Origin: Todiramphus chloris collaris
Taxonomy: Eukaryota > Chordata > Aves > Coraciiformes > Alcedinidae
Assembly (NCBI GenBank): GCA_025345505.1
Contig: JANVCC010000022.1
Coordinates: forward strand, 32,773,602-32,837,601
DNA length: 64,000 nucleotides
Direction of reading: 5' to 3'
Under the pieces are notes generated by a model, which saw only the letters and a program-made list of their open reading frames with translations, was not told the origin of the DNA and did not search any database. Positions 24,201-34,400 of this stretch are shown piece by piece. The position numbers and the translations under genes were made by a program. Position 1 is the stretch's first letter. Every line of letters starts with the position of its first letter.

Positions 24201-25350
24201 CAGTGACAATCTGAATAGAAATACAAGCTTAAATTCCATAGCACTTTTCCACCATTATATTAGGACACATATACCGCCCCACAAAATGAAAGAGTTTTAA
24301 ATTCTAACACAACACACACGAGGCTTTTCTCCTGGAAGGGAGCAGAGGGGCAGCAGAGGGTATTATTTCTGAAAAACACCACCAAGGATGTGAAGCTCAG
24401 CTCCAGCACGTTACTGGCTGGCCCTTGTCTGGCAGGCAGCCCTATGCTGGGTCCCAGCACCAGCCCCAGCTCCTGCACACCCTTTTCCAGCCAGGGTCCC
24501 CATGGCTCGGGGCTGGATGGCCTGAACTTACCAGCTAGGCGAGTCAGCAACTGGAAAGCATGATAAAGCAGAAGAAAAAAAAAACAAAAAAGAAGCGTGT
24601 GTATATTATACATGCAAGTGTATGTATACACTTAACCGCAGATAAACGCTTTCCACCTTGCTGCAAGTTTGTATAAACACATGCATGCTATTTATCTTCT
24701 ACTTTTACGTATTTGTAACTACAGCATGTATTATATTAACATACGCTTTCCAACTGCAGGTGCAACCTAGAGAATACTACTTATCAACTTATAAACTAGC
24801 TATTCAACACACAATCTAGAAGCTAGTACTAAGCATCCAATTTAAGCATATATATATATATATAAGCAAATATGTATTATGTATTGGATCTTTCGGGATG
24901 TGCATGGCACATTCCATACGACAGACTTGCACGTTACACGCTCTACAGTATATATTACACTACCCTCAAAAATTAGGTCAGCACATCTATTTTAACTCGC
25001 AAGAAGTCGGGACTCGCGAGTCCCAGCTCGGCACACACTCGTCTCTCCCGCAGGCAGCCGACAGCCCGACCCGCTCCCCGGCCCCGGGCAGCCCTCGGCC
25101 GCCGCGACGGAGCCCCGGGCCCCCTCCCCCGTCCCGGCCGCTCACCGTCGGGGCGGGCGAAGCAGACGAGGAGCTGCCCGCTCCCGGTCCCGGTCCCGGT
25201 GCCGGTCCGCAGCTCGCACTCGCCGCCGCCCGAGCGCTTCTGGCTCTGGAAGTAGCAGAGCAGCTTCTTCCGCAGGCCGGGCGGCGGGCCGGCGGCGCCC
25301 CAGTCGCCGCGCACCAGCAGCGGGAAGGCGCCCGCCCGCTGCCCCGCCAT
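4225..25350 (-). CDS. PARP14: PARP14-type protein mono-ADP-ribosyltransferase, copy A (17 exons)
   Basis: Complete gene. Exons: 25146-25350, 24042-24181, 23922-23955, 21455-21715, 20653-20889, 16662-18973, 14848-15078, 14413-14634, 13887-13950, 12696-12845, 11939-12001, 10448-10615, 8982-9188, 8288-8896, 7590-7735, 6119-6293 and 4225-4514. All have GT/AG borders and compatible phases. They total 5514 bases, 1837 residues (human about 1800). Domain order: RRM-like (1-69), two further RRM-like units (about 127-292), KH-type region (293-810), macrodomain 1 (about 825-1015), macrodomain 2 (1064-1214), macrodomain 3 (1236-1431), KH/WWE region (1432-1683) and ART (1684-1837). From family knowledge it is an interferon-induced mono-ADP-ribosyltransferase in antiviral and STAT signalling. 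The ART triad reads H1718, Y1750, M1818; the lack of Glu fits mono-transfer. The start MAGQRAG was preferred over an in-frame ATG 13 codons upstream because that one overlaps the ISRE. Confidence 0.93.
7590..9188 (-). other. Copy A macrodomain-3 end, KH-type region and WWE segment (exons 13-15)
   Basis: Exon 13 (8982-9188) closes macrodomain 3 (VKKIKIIIF-type strand) and leads to the linker. Exon 14 (8288-8896) encodes a KH-like region and a W-R-Y-type WWE segment ([19 protein letters not shown]). Exon 15 (7590-7735) continues with [21 protein letters not shown] modules of this family bind (ADP-ribose)-containing or terminal ADP-ribose structures. That role is inferred from the family. Confidence 0.8.
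9230..10440. other. Intron 12 of copy A: C-rich, G-poor tract
   Basis: No exon or known element recognised. About 9240-10130 is strikingly C-rich and G-poor on the plus strand, with recurring words such as cccagc, ccacac, aagcc and cctaa. It resembles a decayed satellite-like or mobile sequence, but no repeat unit can be defined by eye. Confidence 0.45.
10448..13950 (-). other. Copy A macrodomain 3 (exons 9-12)
   Basis: Exons 13887-13950, 12696-12845, 11939-12001 and 10448-10615. The coding order gives a short linker, then [18 protein letters not shown], then [11 protein letters not shown], then [12 protein letters not shown], then [19 protein letters not shown] and [10 protein letters not shown]. 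This is a macrodomain with the GDIT and PAIGTG motifs. In the human protein this module is an ADP-ribose reader. Confidence 0.88.
13579..13654 (+). mobile_element. CR1 3'-end fragment in copy A intron
   Basis: The sequence ccctgctcattgcagtgggg, followed by a ttggactaga block, gaggtcccttccaaccca and an attctacgattct end, matches the extreme 3' end of avian CR1. It is about 76 bases, in the intron between exons 9 and 10. Confidence 0.85.
14413..15078 (-). other. Copy A macrodomain 2 (exons 7-8)
   Basis: Exon 7 (14848-15078) begins [19 protein letters not shown] and carries [12 protein letters not shown]. Exon 8 (14413-14634) carries [17 protein letters not shown] and the [10 protein letters not shown] strand. 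The signature adenine-contacting Asp and the GTG loop are retained, so ADP-ribose binding is plausible. Confidence 0.88.
15079..16661. other. Intron 6 of copy A
   Basis: No gene. Contains a short tetranucleotide (ATCC)n tract at about 15321-15346 and several A/T-rich runs. Nothing else was recognised. Confidence 0.7.
15321..15346. repeat. (ATCC)n microsatellite
   Basis: Six to seven uninterrupted catc/atcc tetranucleotide units in an intron. Confidence 0.95.
16662..18973 (-). other. Copy A giant exon 6: KH-type repeats plus macrodomain 1
   Basis: A single 2312-base exon. It begins [10 protein letters not shown], then [17 protein letters not shown], a conserved PARP14 landmark, and runs through several KH-like units. 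An acidic/Gln linker follows, encoded by a ctt/cat triplet tract around 17451-17476. Macrodomain 1 has [31 protein letters not shown] and [16 protein letters not shown]. The N-A-S-N and GGL loop signatures resemble the hydrolase-type macrodomain reported for human PARP14 macro1. The exon ends NVQKAK at an AAG|GTAGG donor. Confidence 0.92.
19729..20329 (-). mobile_element. Solo LTR, avian ERV family X (copy 1 of 3)
   Basis: Read on the minus strand it begins TGTCCTGGTTTTGGCCAGGA and contains agcttcccacattttgctgg, the caggacagttgacct block, a TATA-like region, an (ATT)n tract and a terminal ...GGTGCTTGGGTCC block. The same order is seen at 32984 and 36501. Flanking pentamers ctgtc (left) and ctctc (right) are a plausible 5-base target duplication with one mismatch. 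It lies in copy A intron 5. Confidence 0.85.
21384..21419. repeat. (TA)n microsatellite
   Basis: An alternating TA tract with a few interruptions, in the intron just 3' of copy A exon 4. Confidence 0.9.
21720..23920. other. Intron 3 of copy A
   Basis: No exon found. This is the position where copy B carries its two extra exons (44748-44822 and 43764-43958). I looked for a remnant of the extra RRM-like exon here and saw none. Short open frames are unsupported. Confidence 0.55.
24846..24865. repeat. (AT)n microsatellite
   Basis: About ten AT units in intron 1 of copy A. Confidence 0.9.
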
Positions 25351-25640
25351 AGCCGTCCCGCTCCTCTTCCCCCTGCCTTTCGGTTTCATTTCCCAGCGCG
25401 TCTCGGCGGGGAGGGGCCTTTCCCGGCAGGCAGAGGCAGCCGACGGTGCCCGGCCCGCCGCGGAGGAGGAGCGTGGCCCGAGGCGGTATCTGCGCCGGGA
25501 CGGAGCCCCCCGCTTCTCCCGGCGCCGCCGGTCCCGACACAGCTGCCCAGGGCCGGCTTCTTCCCGAGCCGCCGGTCACAGCGTCACGCCCTTTCGCTGC
25601 TTTCCTGACACACCGACAGCTCCCTTCACGTTATAAAGGC
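25351..25640 (-). promoter_or_regulatory. CpG-island promoter of PARP14 copy A with ISRE-like site
   Basis: A CpG-rich region upstream of the start codon. On the minus strand, complement of 25378-25393, it reads GGAAATGAAACCGAAA: three GAAA units, two of them in the GAAANNGAAA spacing bound by IRF/ISGF3. The site lies about 30-45 bases upstream of the ATG. The GAAATGAAAC(C/T)GAAAG core is shared with copy B although the surrounding sequence has diverged. Confidence 0.75.
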
Positions 25641-25744
25641 TTCTCCCTCGATGGGCAGGGAGCTAGAAGCCAGTCACACCGCTGAAGGAATGAGGGACCC
25701 TTGTGCTTTGCCACCTCTCCTCTTGCTTGGAGCAGGGATGCTCC

Positions 25745-26221
25745 CGCTCTCTGGTAATTTCTGTAGCCCACCTCTGGACCTGCTCCAGAGGTTCCTGGCC
25801 TTCTTGTGCAGAGGATTCCAGAGTCGGGCACAGCAAGTGAGGTCTCAGCAGAGCAGAACCACCTCCCTTGACCTGCTGGCCATGTTGCTTTGGGATGGTA
25901 CCGAGGACGCAGCTGACTTTCTGCGCTGGGAGTACACATTGTTAGCTCATGCGCAGCTTTTCATCCAGCAATACTCCCAAGTCCTCCAGAGGGCTGCTCT
26001 CAACCCCAGCCTGTATCAATACTGAGGATTGCCCAACCCTAGTGCAGAACCTTGCACTTGGCCTCCTTGACCCCCACAAGGTTCACACAGGCCTCCTTCT
26101 CAGGTACCCTATTCCTCAGGCATGTCAACTACACTACTCAGCTTGGCGTCATCTGCAAACTTGCTGAGGGTGCATTCAATGCCACTGTTATGTCACTGCT
26201 GAAGACACTAAACAGCACCTG
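25745..26221 (-). mobile_element. CR1 LINE fragment (reverse transcriptase region)
   Basis: An antisense CR1 body. The plus strand carries cttggcgtcatctgcaaact and ctgagggtgcattcaatgcc, the complement of the CR1 ORF2 stretch that encodes the FADD box of reverse transcriptase. Upstream the plus strand carries ctcccaagtcctccagaggg. Decayed and 5'-truncated. It lies between copy A's promoter and copy B's 3' end. Confidence 0.85.
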
Positions 26222-26792
26222 AGGGACACTACTCCATGCCTTTGGCCCCTGCAATGCAAGCATGGGTGAAAAAACACCTTAGTGTCCTCCACAGCTTCTT
26301 GTGGTGGTAGGAAAGATGAGAACCTAGGCATTACTGTTTCCTGGAGAGAAAGTTCAGACCAGTACAAGTGATCCATCACCTGCAGCAAAGGACCCTGAGC
26401 CCTCACCTCTGGCTGCTGTCATGTTGATGAAGCAGTGACTGGAGGTATTTGTTACAAGGACTGATTAAGTTTTTTAATTTCAAAAGCAAAACTTAAGAAC
26501 ATAGAGGGGGTGTAGGGGCCAGAAGGCTTCTTTGCTCTGTTATTTTTTCCTTATGATGATGTTGCTGAAGCTGGTGTATGAGAACAGAATCACCACCTCA
26601 ACATTTATTTTCCCATTTCTCTTAGGCTATATGTAAAGTATCTCAGGCAACTTCTATAACCTTTCATAGAGCCTCTTATTAACCTGCCAAGGAGAAGTAT
26701 TGGACTAAAAATGGGCAAATCTGTACCTGAGACATTGAATTCATTCAAGTTTACTGGTTGAAAACCAATGCTAAATGCCTGGAGAGGTCTAG

Positions 26793-27150
26793 TGTTGGGG
26801 TTTTGGGAGTTCTTTTGTTTTCCTTTTTCTCTTGAAGAATTCTCCCATACTTGTTACTAGGAGATAAATTGCTGTACTTAAGTGTACTGTAAGAGAGACA
26901 AAAGAGCTGGCCCCAGGGGGAGGGGTCCAGCCAGTTGCCGAATAAAAGGGGTTGGGTGGAGCCCCCAGGGCTCTGGTTTTTTTCTCTGCATTCGGGGGAG
27001 AGAGAAGCTGCCCGCGTGGTGGAGAGAGGTCATCTCCACTGCGTCTTCTGTTCTCCTTCTGCCCCTGCTGGGCACCGGGATCAGCTTGGAGAGAGGTCGT
27101 CCCCACTGCATCTCCTGTTTCTCCTTCTGCCCCTGCTGTCTCCAGAACAC

Positions 27151-27195
<45 letters not shown>

Positions 27196-27354
27196 CTATA
27201 TATGTAAAGAACTGTTATTCCTATTCCTCATATCTTTGCCTAAAAGCCCCTCAATTTCTAAAGTATAAGCATTCGGAGGGAAAGGGGTTGCATTTCCATT
27301 CCACTGGGGGGGTCCTGCCTTCCTTGGCAGACACCTGTCTTTCAAACCAAGAGA
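26793..27354 (+). mobile_element. Solo LTR (second ERV family) between the PARP14 copies
   Basis: 562 bases starting tgttggggttttgggag and flanked by a perfect 5-base duplication, tctag at 26788-26792 and 27355-27359. It contains an aataaaagg TATA-like box near 26940 and two tandem copies of a block of about 55 bases (from ggagagaggtc near 27020 and again near 27090). A (CA)n run follows. The 3' terminus is not a canonical CA. No internal retroviral genes. Confidence 0.75.
27152..27194. repeat. (CA)n microsatellite inside the LTR
   Basis: About 21 uninterrupted CA dinucleotides, grown within the LTR body. Likely polymorphic. Confidence 0.97.
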
Positions 27355-27391
27355 TCTAGACAAGCACAAAACATTAACTACAATCAATCTG

Positions 27392-27397
27392 TTTATT
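27392..27397 (-). terminator. Polyadenylation signal (AATAAA) of PARP14 copy B
   Basis: AATAAA on the minus strand about 405 bases after the copy B stop at 27801. It lies only about 35 bases beyond the LTR's right end, so the copy B 3' end abuts the LTR. Confidence 0.6.
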
Positions 27398-27800
27398 GAA
27401 AAAAACATTGCTTCATAATCCACAACACAGACTGTCATTTACAGTGTATAAGAAGCCACCAGGAATGAAATACAGAGTGAAAGAAGATCCTTTCCAGTCC
27501 CTGCCAGCACCCCCCCACTTCCTAGTGCCTAGGATGGCCATAAGGCTGCACAATAAGGCTTAATACATTACAAAGGCATGATACAGAATCAGAGAGCAGT
27601 GTTCAGTACAAGATCAAGCTGAAGTGTTAAATACGATCAGCAACTTTGAGTGTAAACAGGCAGTCTACTTCAGTGCTATAAACAAAATGGCCAGAGGTTA
27701 TCTAAATGTAAACAAGCTTTAAGAAATTAATTTGATAAAACTAGTTGTTTTCATTGGTTTAAGTGTTTCTGTCCTACACAGACAGAGATATGCAAAATGC

Positions 27801-28492
27801 TTATCTAGTGAAGGTGATAAGGTATTCTGGGTAGGCTTGAATGTCATTAAATATGATAAACATGGAGGGCTTGTTCACATTATCAGTTGAACTATCAAAC
27901 AGATCTATAGAGTTACTGGCACTTTTTGCTGCTGGAGTAATTGATCCTCTTGTCCCCTGAGAGTATTCTCCAACAAGGACTCGAGCCAAGTACATGTACT
28001 TCTTCCCATTCACATCCGGTTTAGAGTACATGTCGTTGGCAGAATAGATGGCGTTAACAGCAAAGTAGGTTCCATTTCCAAAGTTTGCAGCTGTAGTCAG
28101 AAAAAAACCAAACAAATGTTTGTGAACATTTCATTAGCAGAAATCACTTCTCTTTCATCTTCAGACCTTTGAACCCCTTCACAGTTTCATTTTCTATTTG
28201 TAATAGGGAGAGATAAAGCAAATAATTTTGCATATGAGGCAGGTCTATAGGGGTGGCATGGCTAATCAGTCCTGGCCCTTTTCAGGAAAACAAGAGTCAT
28301 TTCAAAATTCCCATTACCGTGCATTCCAGCGTAGCTCCGGTTAAATCCATGGTTGTTAATTAAGGTTAACGACTCCCGACTTGTCCCATGAAACAGAAGC
28401 TTCTCATTATTTCTGTTGCCATTTTTGATATCCATTTCTCGCTTTTTTATTTGGTAGGCCTTCCAAAAATACGGGTTCTGTACCCTTTCAAT
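27801..28492 (-). other. Copy B ART catalytic domain (last two exons)
   Basis: Exon 18 (28318-28492) encodes [10 protein letters not shown] and [11 protein letters not shown]. Exon 19 (27801-28090) encodes [18 protein letters not shown] and ends [21 protein letters not shown] split over the last strand. Exon sizes (175 and 290) equal copy A. The third triad position is Met, as in copy A. Confidence 0.9.
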
Positions 28493-31400
28493 CTACAAAG
28501 TTTGGAAGTAAGACAGAAAGAGAGAAAACAGGTTGCTGGCATGAAAAACATAAGTGTATCAACAACACAATCGGCCTCCAGGATTCCCCTCCTACCTCAG
28601 ATGCATGTTTACCAGATCATGAAGTAAGTTAATTCAATCACCCCAAACTTTGGCATGAGGGACAGCAGACCCAGTCCAAAACATTACAAAAATACTCCAT
28701 GGGAAACAACAGAGGACAGCTTCACAAGTTTCTGGGACACAGGTAACATGCCTACCTGCAAAGCACACATGGCTTAAGCGAGCAAATGTTGTGCTCTGCT
28801 GTAGCAAAAAACAATTTAAAGAAAAAGCACTCTCCCTTGGCACTGAAGAAGTAAATGCTTAGGACTTGTTCCAAATACCCCAACTGCAACATCAAACCTA
28901 TGCCAATTAAAATTAGTGACAGCCATAAAGACTTGTCCAACTTCAGAAATCCCAGTGGAATTTATTTTTCCATTGCTATTAGGATTCTTCATCACTTGCT
29001 ATCAAAGTATTTATGCTCAAAAAGGATTACAGGCTTTTACTTTTTCAATTTTTAATGTCTGACAGGTCTTCAGAAACCTTTCCTCCACATCTCTGTATTC
29101 TCTGGTTTCTGGTTTTAGTTCCACGATTTTGAGTCGCTGGTTTTGCATATCGTCCCACGTTGCTGGGAGCACTGTTGACTCTTGATCTGCAGAAGAAACA
29201 TAATCATATTTACCCAAATCCCCTGCTTAAAACAAAATAGGCCCTGCTACAAACCCTTCTGAAAGCCCATACACCTAGCTCATCACTACTGCCTACTGGT
29301 CTTTGTCAGCCAAGTATTCCACGGGTCTTTTACCAGAGGCTTAGGGCAGTGTAGCTGCTAGTTTGCCATCACACTGGCAATTGATGTGCCTGAATGGGCA
29401 GCCCCTAGACAAACCTGTTCTTCACAGCTGAAAAGGGATGCTTTGCAACATCTTTTACCAGTAGTCTTCCTTGCAAATCAAGTTTTCAAGGACATGGAGC
29501 AAACGCAGATTTGCTGAATAGTTAATTCTCATCTGAACAAGGAAGGTTTTAAATTAAAAAGTTTGAGAATATACTCTCCACCTGGAAAGCAGAGGCCTTT
29601 CCTTTCTTCTTTCTCTTGTTTCATGCGAGGCCAAGTGCCAGCTGCATTATCAAACAGTAACACGGACTGATGCATATGCTACAGACAACCAGCACTATAG
29701 GATCTCTCAATTAGAGGTGACATTTTTTGGTAAGAGAACAAAAAATAAACATCTAAAACTATGTGTGGGAGGCACTGGGAGCTGCACAGTTACTTAAACC
29801 TGTCCACTTTCACTTTCACATGTTAAGTAAACAAGAAAGTTCTTCCCATTCAGATACAAAATGGGTCCCAGCAATATTGAGTGACAGCAGGACAAAGGAA
29901 AATAATACACTGGGAAAAGTCCTGTATGGATGAGTAAGAAAAAGGCATCTCCTTATGTTACAAAGGACTGAAAGTCCATGGAAGAGAGTACATCTCAGGA
30001 ACAGAAATGAGCTGAGATCTAGAATGGCAACTGCTACAAACATCCAATTATTGCTGATAAGCCTGTTAAGAACCTCAGAACTCATTACCTACATTTCCAA
30101 GTAATATAATAACTACAGGATTCTTTCATTTTCATTTCCAAATTCAGTTCCTTTCTACATTCTCCAGAAATGGACCCGCACAAAGCTCCTAACAGTTATT
30201 TCCCATATTTTTACATTTCTTACTCTTACTAGGCTGGGTACAACCCAGTTGTAACGTGGGAACAAATGGCACTCTGTCAAGATGCTTTTACTTACCTTCA
30301 GATTTATCAATACGTACAAGGGGTGTACGCTTTCCTTGGTCATCCAGAGCAAATCTAGCTTCTATATTCACTACATATTTTTTCTCATCAATGATGACTG
30401 CAATAGTTTTCCGCTTTTCCATTAAAGCATTTTCCAAGTGCATATTTGTGAGACTGTCAAAGGGCACATAGGAATCATTTTTAAAATATTTCCACTCAAT
30501 TAAGTTTTTTAAGAGTTCTGCCCTGATCTCTTCCTGTTTAGCAGCTTTTACCCTGTGGATCATTTCCTGAACACTTGAATAAGCCATCCAGACATCTTTT
30601 CCAACACCTGAAATTCGAATAGAGGTATTCTCCAACTGAAGAGCAATTTTTAATTTCTTCTGTAGATTACACAGTTCCTCACTCTCTTCTTCACCAAAAT
30701 GAGCAACGGACTCATCTGTGATTTCTGTTTCAAACTGTTCCTTTAAAATTGCGCTTTTCAACCAGTATTCAGCTTCTTCCACTTTTGCTTTGTTTTCACC
30801 ACAAATCTGTACAACACCAAGGTCAATTTTCTTTTCCAAAACTGCTCTGGGTTTTTCCTTTGGGGAAGGTTTCTCAGAGCTCCAGAATGCTACATTGAAA
30901 TACACAAAAGTTGTAATTAACTATTATCAGTTGCTGCTAACCAGACTGATCTATAATCTATATTTAAGTGACATCTACTTACACGTTAACTTTGAAAACA
31001 ATGATTTAGCTGTTGTTTTAGCAGGACTTTCTTTTTTCTGCATGCTTCCATGGAACACACTCAGCAAATGTGGCTGAAAGATGACAACTTTAACAGTTTT
31101 CAGAGATGGAGCAGAGTTACTTCTTGCAAAGTCAGTTACTGCCTCTATCATGTTGTCAGCTACTACAGCTGGATCACGACCTGCCTCACCTGAAACAATT
31201 TATAAATGTTTTGCCTTTAAATTGCATTAATAACTGTTAAAAATGGTTAAAATATCTTTAAAGAATAGTTACGAACATACCTACAATCACTTGGGTCATA
31301 AACAGGTCACAAATAACTTCAGGCTGGCAATTATGAAAGGTTTCTATTTATCAGGAAAAGGAGGCTCAAGCAAGAGGAAAAACTGAAGTTTGCTTTTGTT

Positions 31401-34400
31401 GACATGGTGACTGATCAGGTTGTGATGTAGATTACTTGGCTTGGTTACCTAACTGGCCACAGGCCTGATGCTCAAATAAGCCAATTCTGCTCAAAAAGCA
31501 AGCCTAGTTCTAGTCATATGAGAGGTTCCTGCATGCATGAGGCCCTGTTCTGGACTGTCTGACTCTAGGGAGTTCTGCTGAACTAACTGGAAATAACAAG
31601 AGAAGAAAAAGGGACAATCTGGCCTTTTTGACAGGTTCCAATTCATCCCTATTGACCCTACATCTGCAGCTGCTAGCCAGAGTTGCTTCCTCTACTGATT
31701 TCAGCAATGGAGAAGCAGCTCCCTGGATATTCTCCAATTAGCTGCCCACAAAGGCTGCTGTGACAAGTATTTACGGTTCTCCAGGAAGTATAGAAATATC
31801 TGTGAATGCCTGTGAGCAAGGAAGTGTCATCTCCAGAGCACTCATACTCTTTACATAGTAGCTGACTGCAACGAGTGAATCTTTCTAGTAAGTTTTAAAG
31901 TTTGCAGTTTCTGAATATATTTTCACCAAACCCCTCCAGCTAAATCTAACTCATCACTTGAGCCCTGATATCAGCACTGACCCCATTTCAAAGGGAGACA
32001 CAGACCTGTTCCAATTGCTGGGAAGGCAACAGAGGTGTACTGCTGTAATTCACACTCCTGAAGTACTTTGGAGACTAAATCCTTGATATTCTCTTGGGCA
32101 ACAAAATGAATTATTTTTTTGCAAGGCAGGCTTCCTGCTTGGGTGGTGATATAGCTCTTGTTAGGTTGTGAGGCTGAAACATAAGCAGAACGTAATCGAT
32201 CAACAATCATCCACAATATAGATGTGCACTAATCCTCATTAGAAGATAAAAAAATGACAACAAACATGTCCCAGGATAAGCTTCAAGTCTTCTTCCACAA
32301 ACTGTGCAAGCCTCTCTCTCTATTTTCACTTTCAAGGCATTTTATATTTGTAAAATTGTTTGCCTTGTTTGGTACATGAATTGTGTGTGTGTCTTTGTCG
32401 AGTTTGCTGTGCAGACTCGGAGAACTTCCTGCAGACTAGCACCACACTCTGTCTTCACACACACATAAGCATGCCATCTACACTCAGGCCTGCCCAGCTT
32501 GAATTGCCCTCTTGGCCTGCACAACAGAGGTCTACCTATCTTATTTCCTCCACATAATTATTTTTCTTTTGTTGGACTTTCAAGTTGACCTCCACAGAAG
32601 ATTCTTTCCCACTTCCCCACTTTTGTGGGGTTTGAAAACCCACGTACTTCATACTTGGCCATCCTTACTCTCTATTCATCATATTTGCTGAGCACTATCT
32701 GAATTTGGTCTACAAATAAATGCCTCTTCTGAGGCAAGAACCCAGGAGTTTGGAACTTCACTAGTTTTGCCTCTTGGTCGCACAGAGAATGTGACAATGG
32801 GTCGCTAGTTAAACCAGTGGCAAACATTCTCAGTCAGGAATGCCAAAAGGGGTTGCAGGCAGAAAGTTGCTTCCAGTGAGGTATGGATTCTCTGTTAACA
32901 CTGCTGCCAACATCATCCCTTGCTTATGGCTCTGTTCAATGTAGACATAATCTGGTTTTATCATGGAAAGCTTTATTGGAATATGTCTTGGTTTTAGCTG
33001 GGATAGAGTTAATTTTCTTCCTAGTATTTGATGCAGTGCTGTGTTTTGGATTTAGTGTGACAATAATGTTAATACACACTGATGTTTTAGTTGATGCTAA
33101 GTAGAGCTTATCTGAAGTTAAGAATTTTTCAACTTCCCACATTTTGCTGCTTGTGCAGGTGCACAAGAAGCTGAGAGGGAGCGTGGCCAGGACAGCTGGC
33201 CCAAACCAGCCAAAGGGTTGATTATTAAGCTGTTCTTATCTTAACCCATGAGTTTTACTTCTGTTTTTATCCCGATTCTCCTCCCCATCTCACTGCGGGG
33301 CATGGGAGGAACGGATGAGCAGCTACGTGATGCTGAGCTGCCATCTGGGGATAAACCACAACAGAGTGAAAGGATGCAATAATAAACTGATTTAGTTTTT
33401 TACATATGCTTAGAAGCCTTCACTTCTTGAGGACTTTTCCTTCTCTCATTAGATGTTTTACAAATATCATATCAAGTGATTAAAATCTAGCTGATGTATC
33501 ACAGTAAATAATACAGATGGATGCATAGCAGGCACTGAGAAAGTATTCCAGTAGGTTCCCTGCCATGCATGAACACCATCAGAAGGGAAGTCAGAAATGT
33601 TGTACCATACCTAGTTGAGCACATTCATCTTCAACTGCTTTTCCAGCACCATTCAGAATTGCTCTAGAGACACCTTAAATGAGAAAAGGCATATGAATCC
33701 ACTGTTACTACTGTTAATGCTGTTGAAGTCCCATCTGAGGCAAAACTGTGTACCACATAATATTTAGAATGTCATTCCTGATGACAGTAAAGTTTACAAT
33801 TGAAAAGCACTGTTACTTATATTTTAGGCTTATGATTTTCAATTCCAAGTGATGTCTAAAGTACCTAACAAGTTTCACTGAGGTCAAAACCTTGTTGAGG
33901 TTTGTCTTCTTTAGTCCAAGAGATGTTCTACAAAAAGATTCTATTAAAAACAAAACAAAAAACCAACCAACCAAACAAAAAAACCAAACAGAAAAAGGGG
34001 ACAACAGAAGTTCTAGTCTCCCTTTATGCAGGAGTCTTATATGTCATCCAGTAGCACAGATAAACAAACAAAAAAAAGGTTTCAGACACTTTCTCATTGA
34101 ACCTTTGCACTCTATGAGGTAAAACAGAAACCACACTGAAGCAAAATGATTTTGTTTTTGGGGTTTGGGTTTTTGGTTTTTGGGTTTTGTTTTTTTTAGA
34201 CAAGAAGCACTAAAAATAAATATACTTCCTATTCTCCTTATCCAGCCCTTCCACACACTGTTTTCACACATAGTACCAAGATACCTGTTTTGAGACTTCC
34301 TATTCTCCTTATCCAGCCCTTCCACATGCTGTTTTCACACATAATACCAACTGAAATACCTGTTTTGAGGCTGAACGTTTGGTTTGTTATGTTTACGATG

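Larger units (their letters stand above)
20653..25350 (-). other. Copy A N-terminal RRM-like exons 1-5
   Basis: Exon 1 encodes [10 protein letters not shown] and [16 protein letters not shown]. Exon 2 encodes [15 protein letters not shown]. Exon 3 has only 34 bases. Exon 4 encodes the [19 protein letters not shown] and VAVVTF strands, and exon 5 encodes [14 protein letters not shown] and [19 protein letters not shown]. The pattern of YF(Q/E)(S/N)-x-(K/N)-x-GG plus an (A/S)-x-(I/V)TF strand recurs, as in the RRM-like modules of PARP14, PARP10 and DTX3L. Confidence 0.85.

Noticed and set aside
25348-25389. In-frame upstream ATG giving 13 extra residues in copy A
   Set aside because: It overlaps the ISRE, is absent from copy B, and the MA-x-FPLLV start matches the human protein better.
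24898-25608. Long plus-strand frame antisense to copy A exon 1, and its twin at 46005-46655
   Set aside because: Both are shadows of the identical GC-rich exon 1 on the other strand. Composition is Pro/Ala/Arg-rich with no family resemblance.
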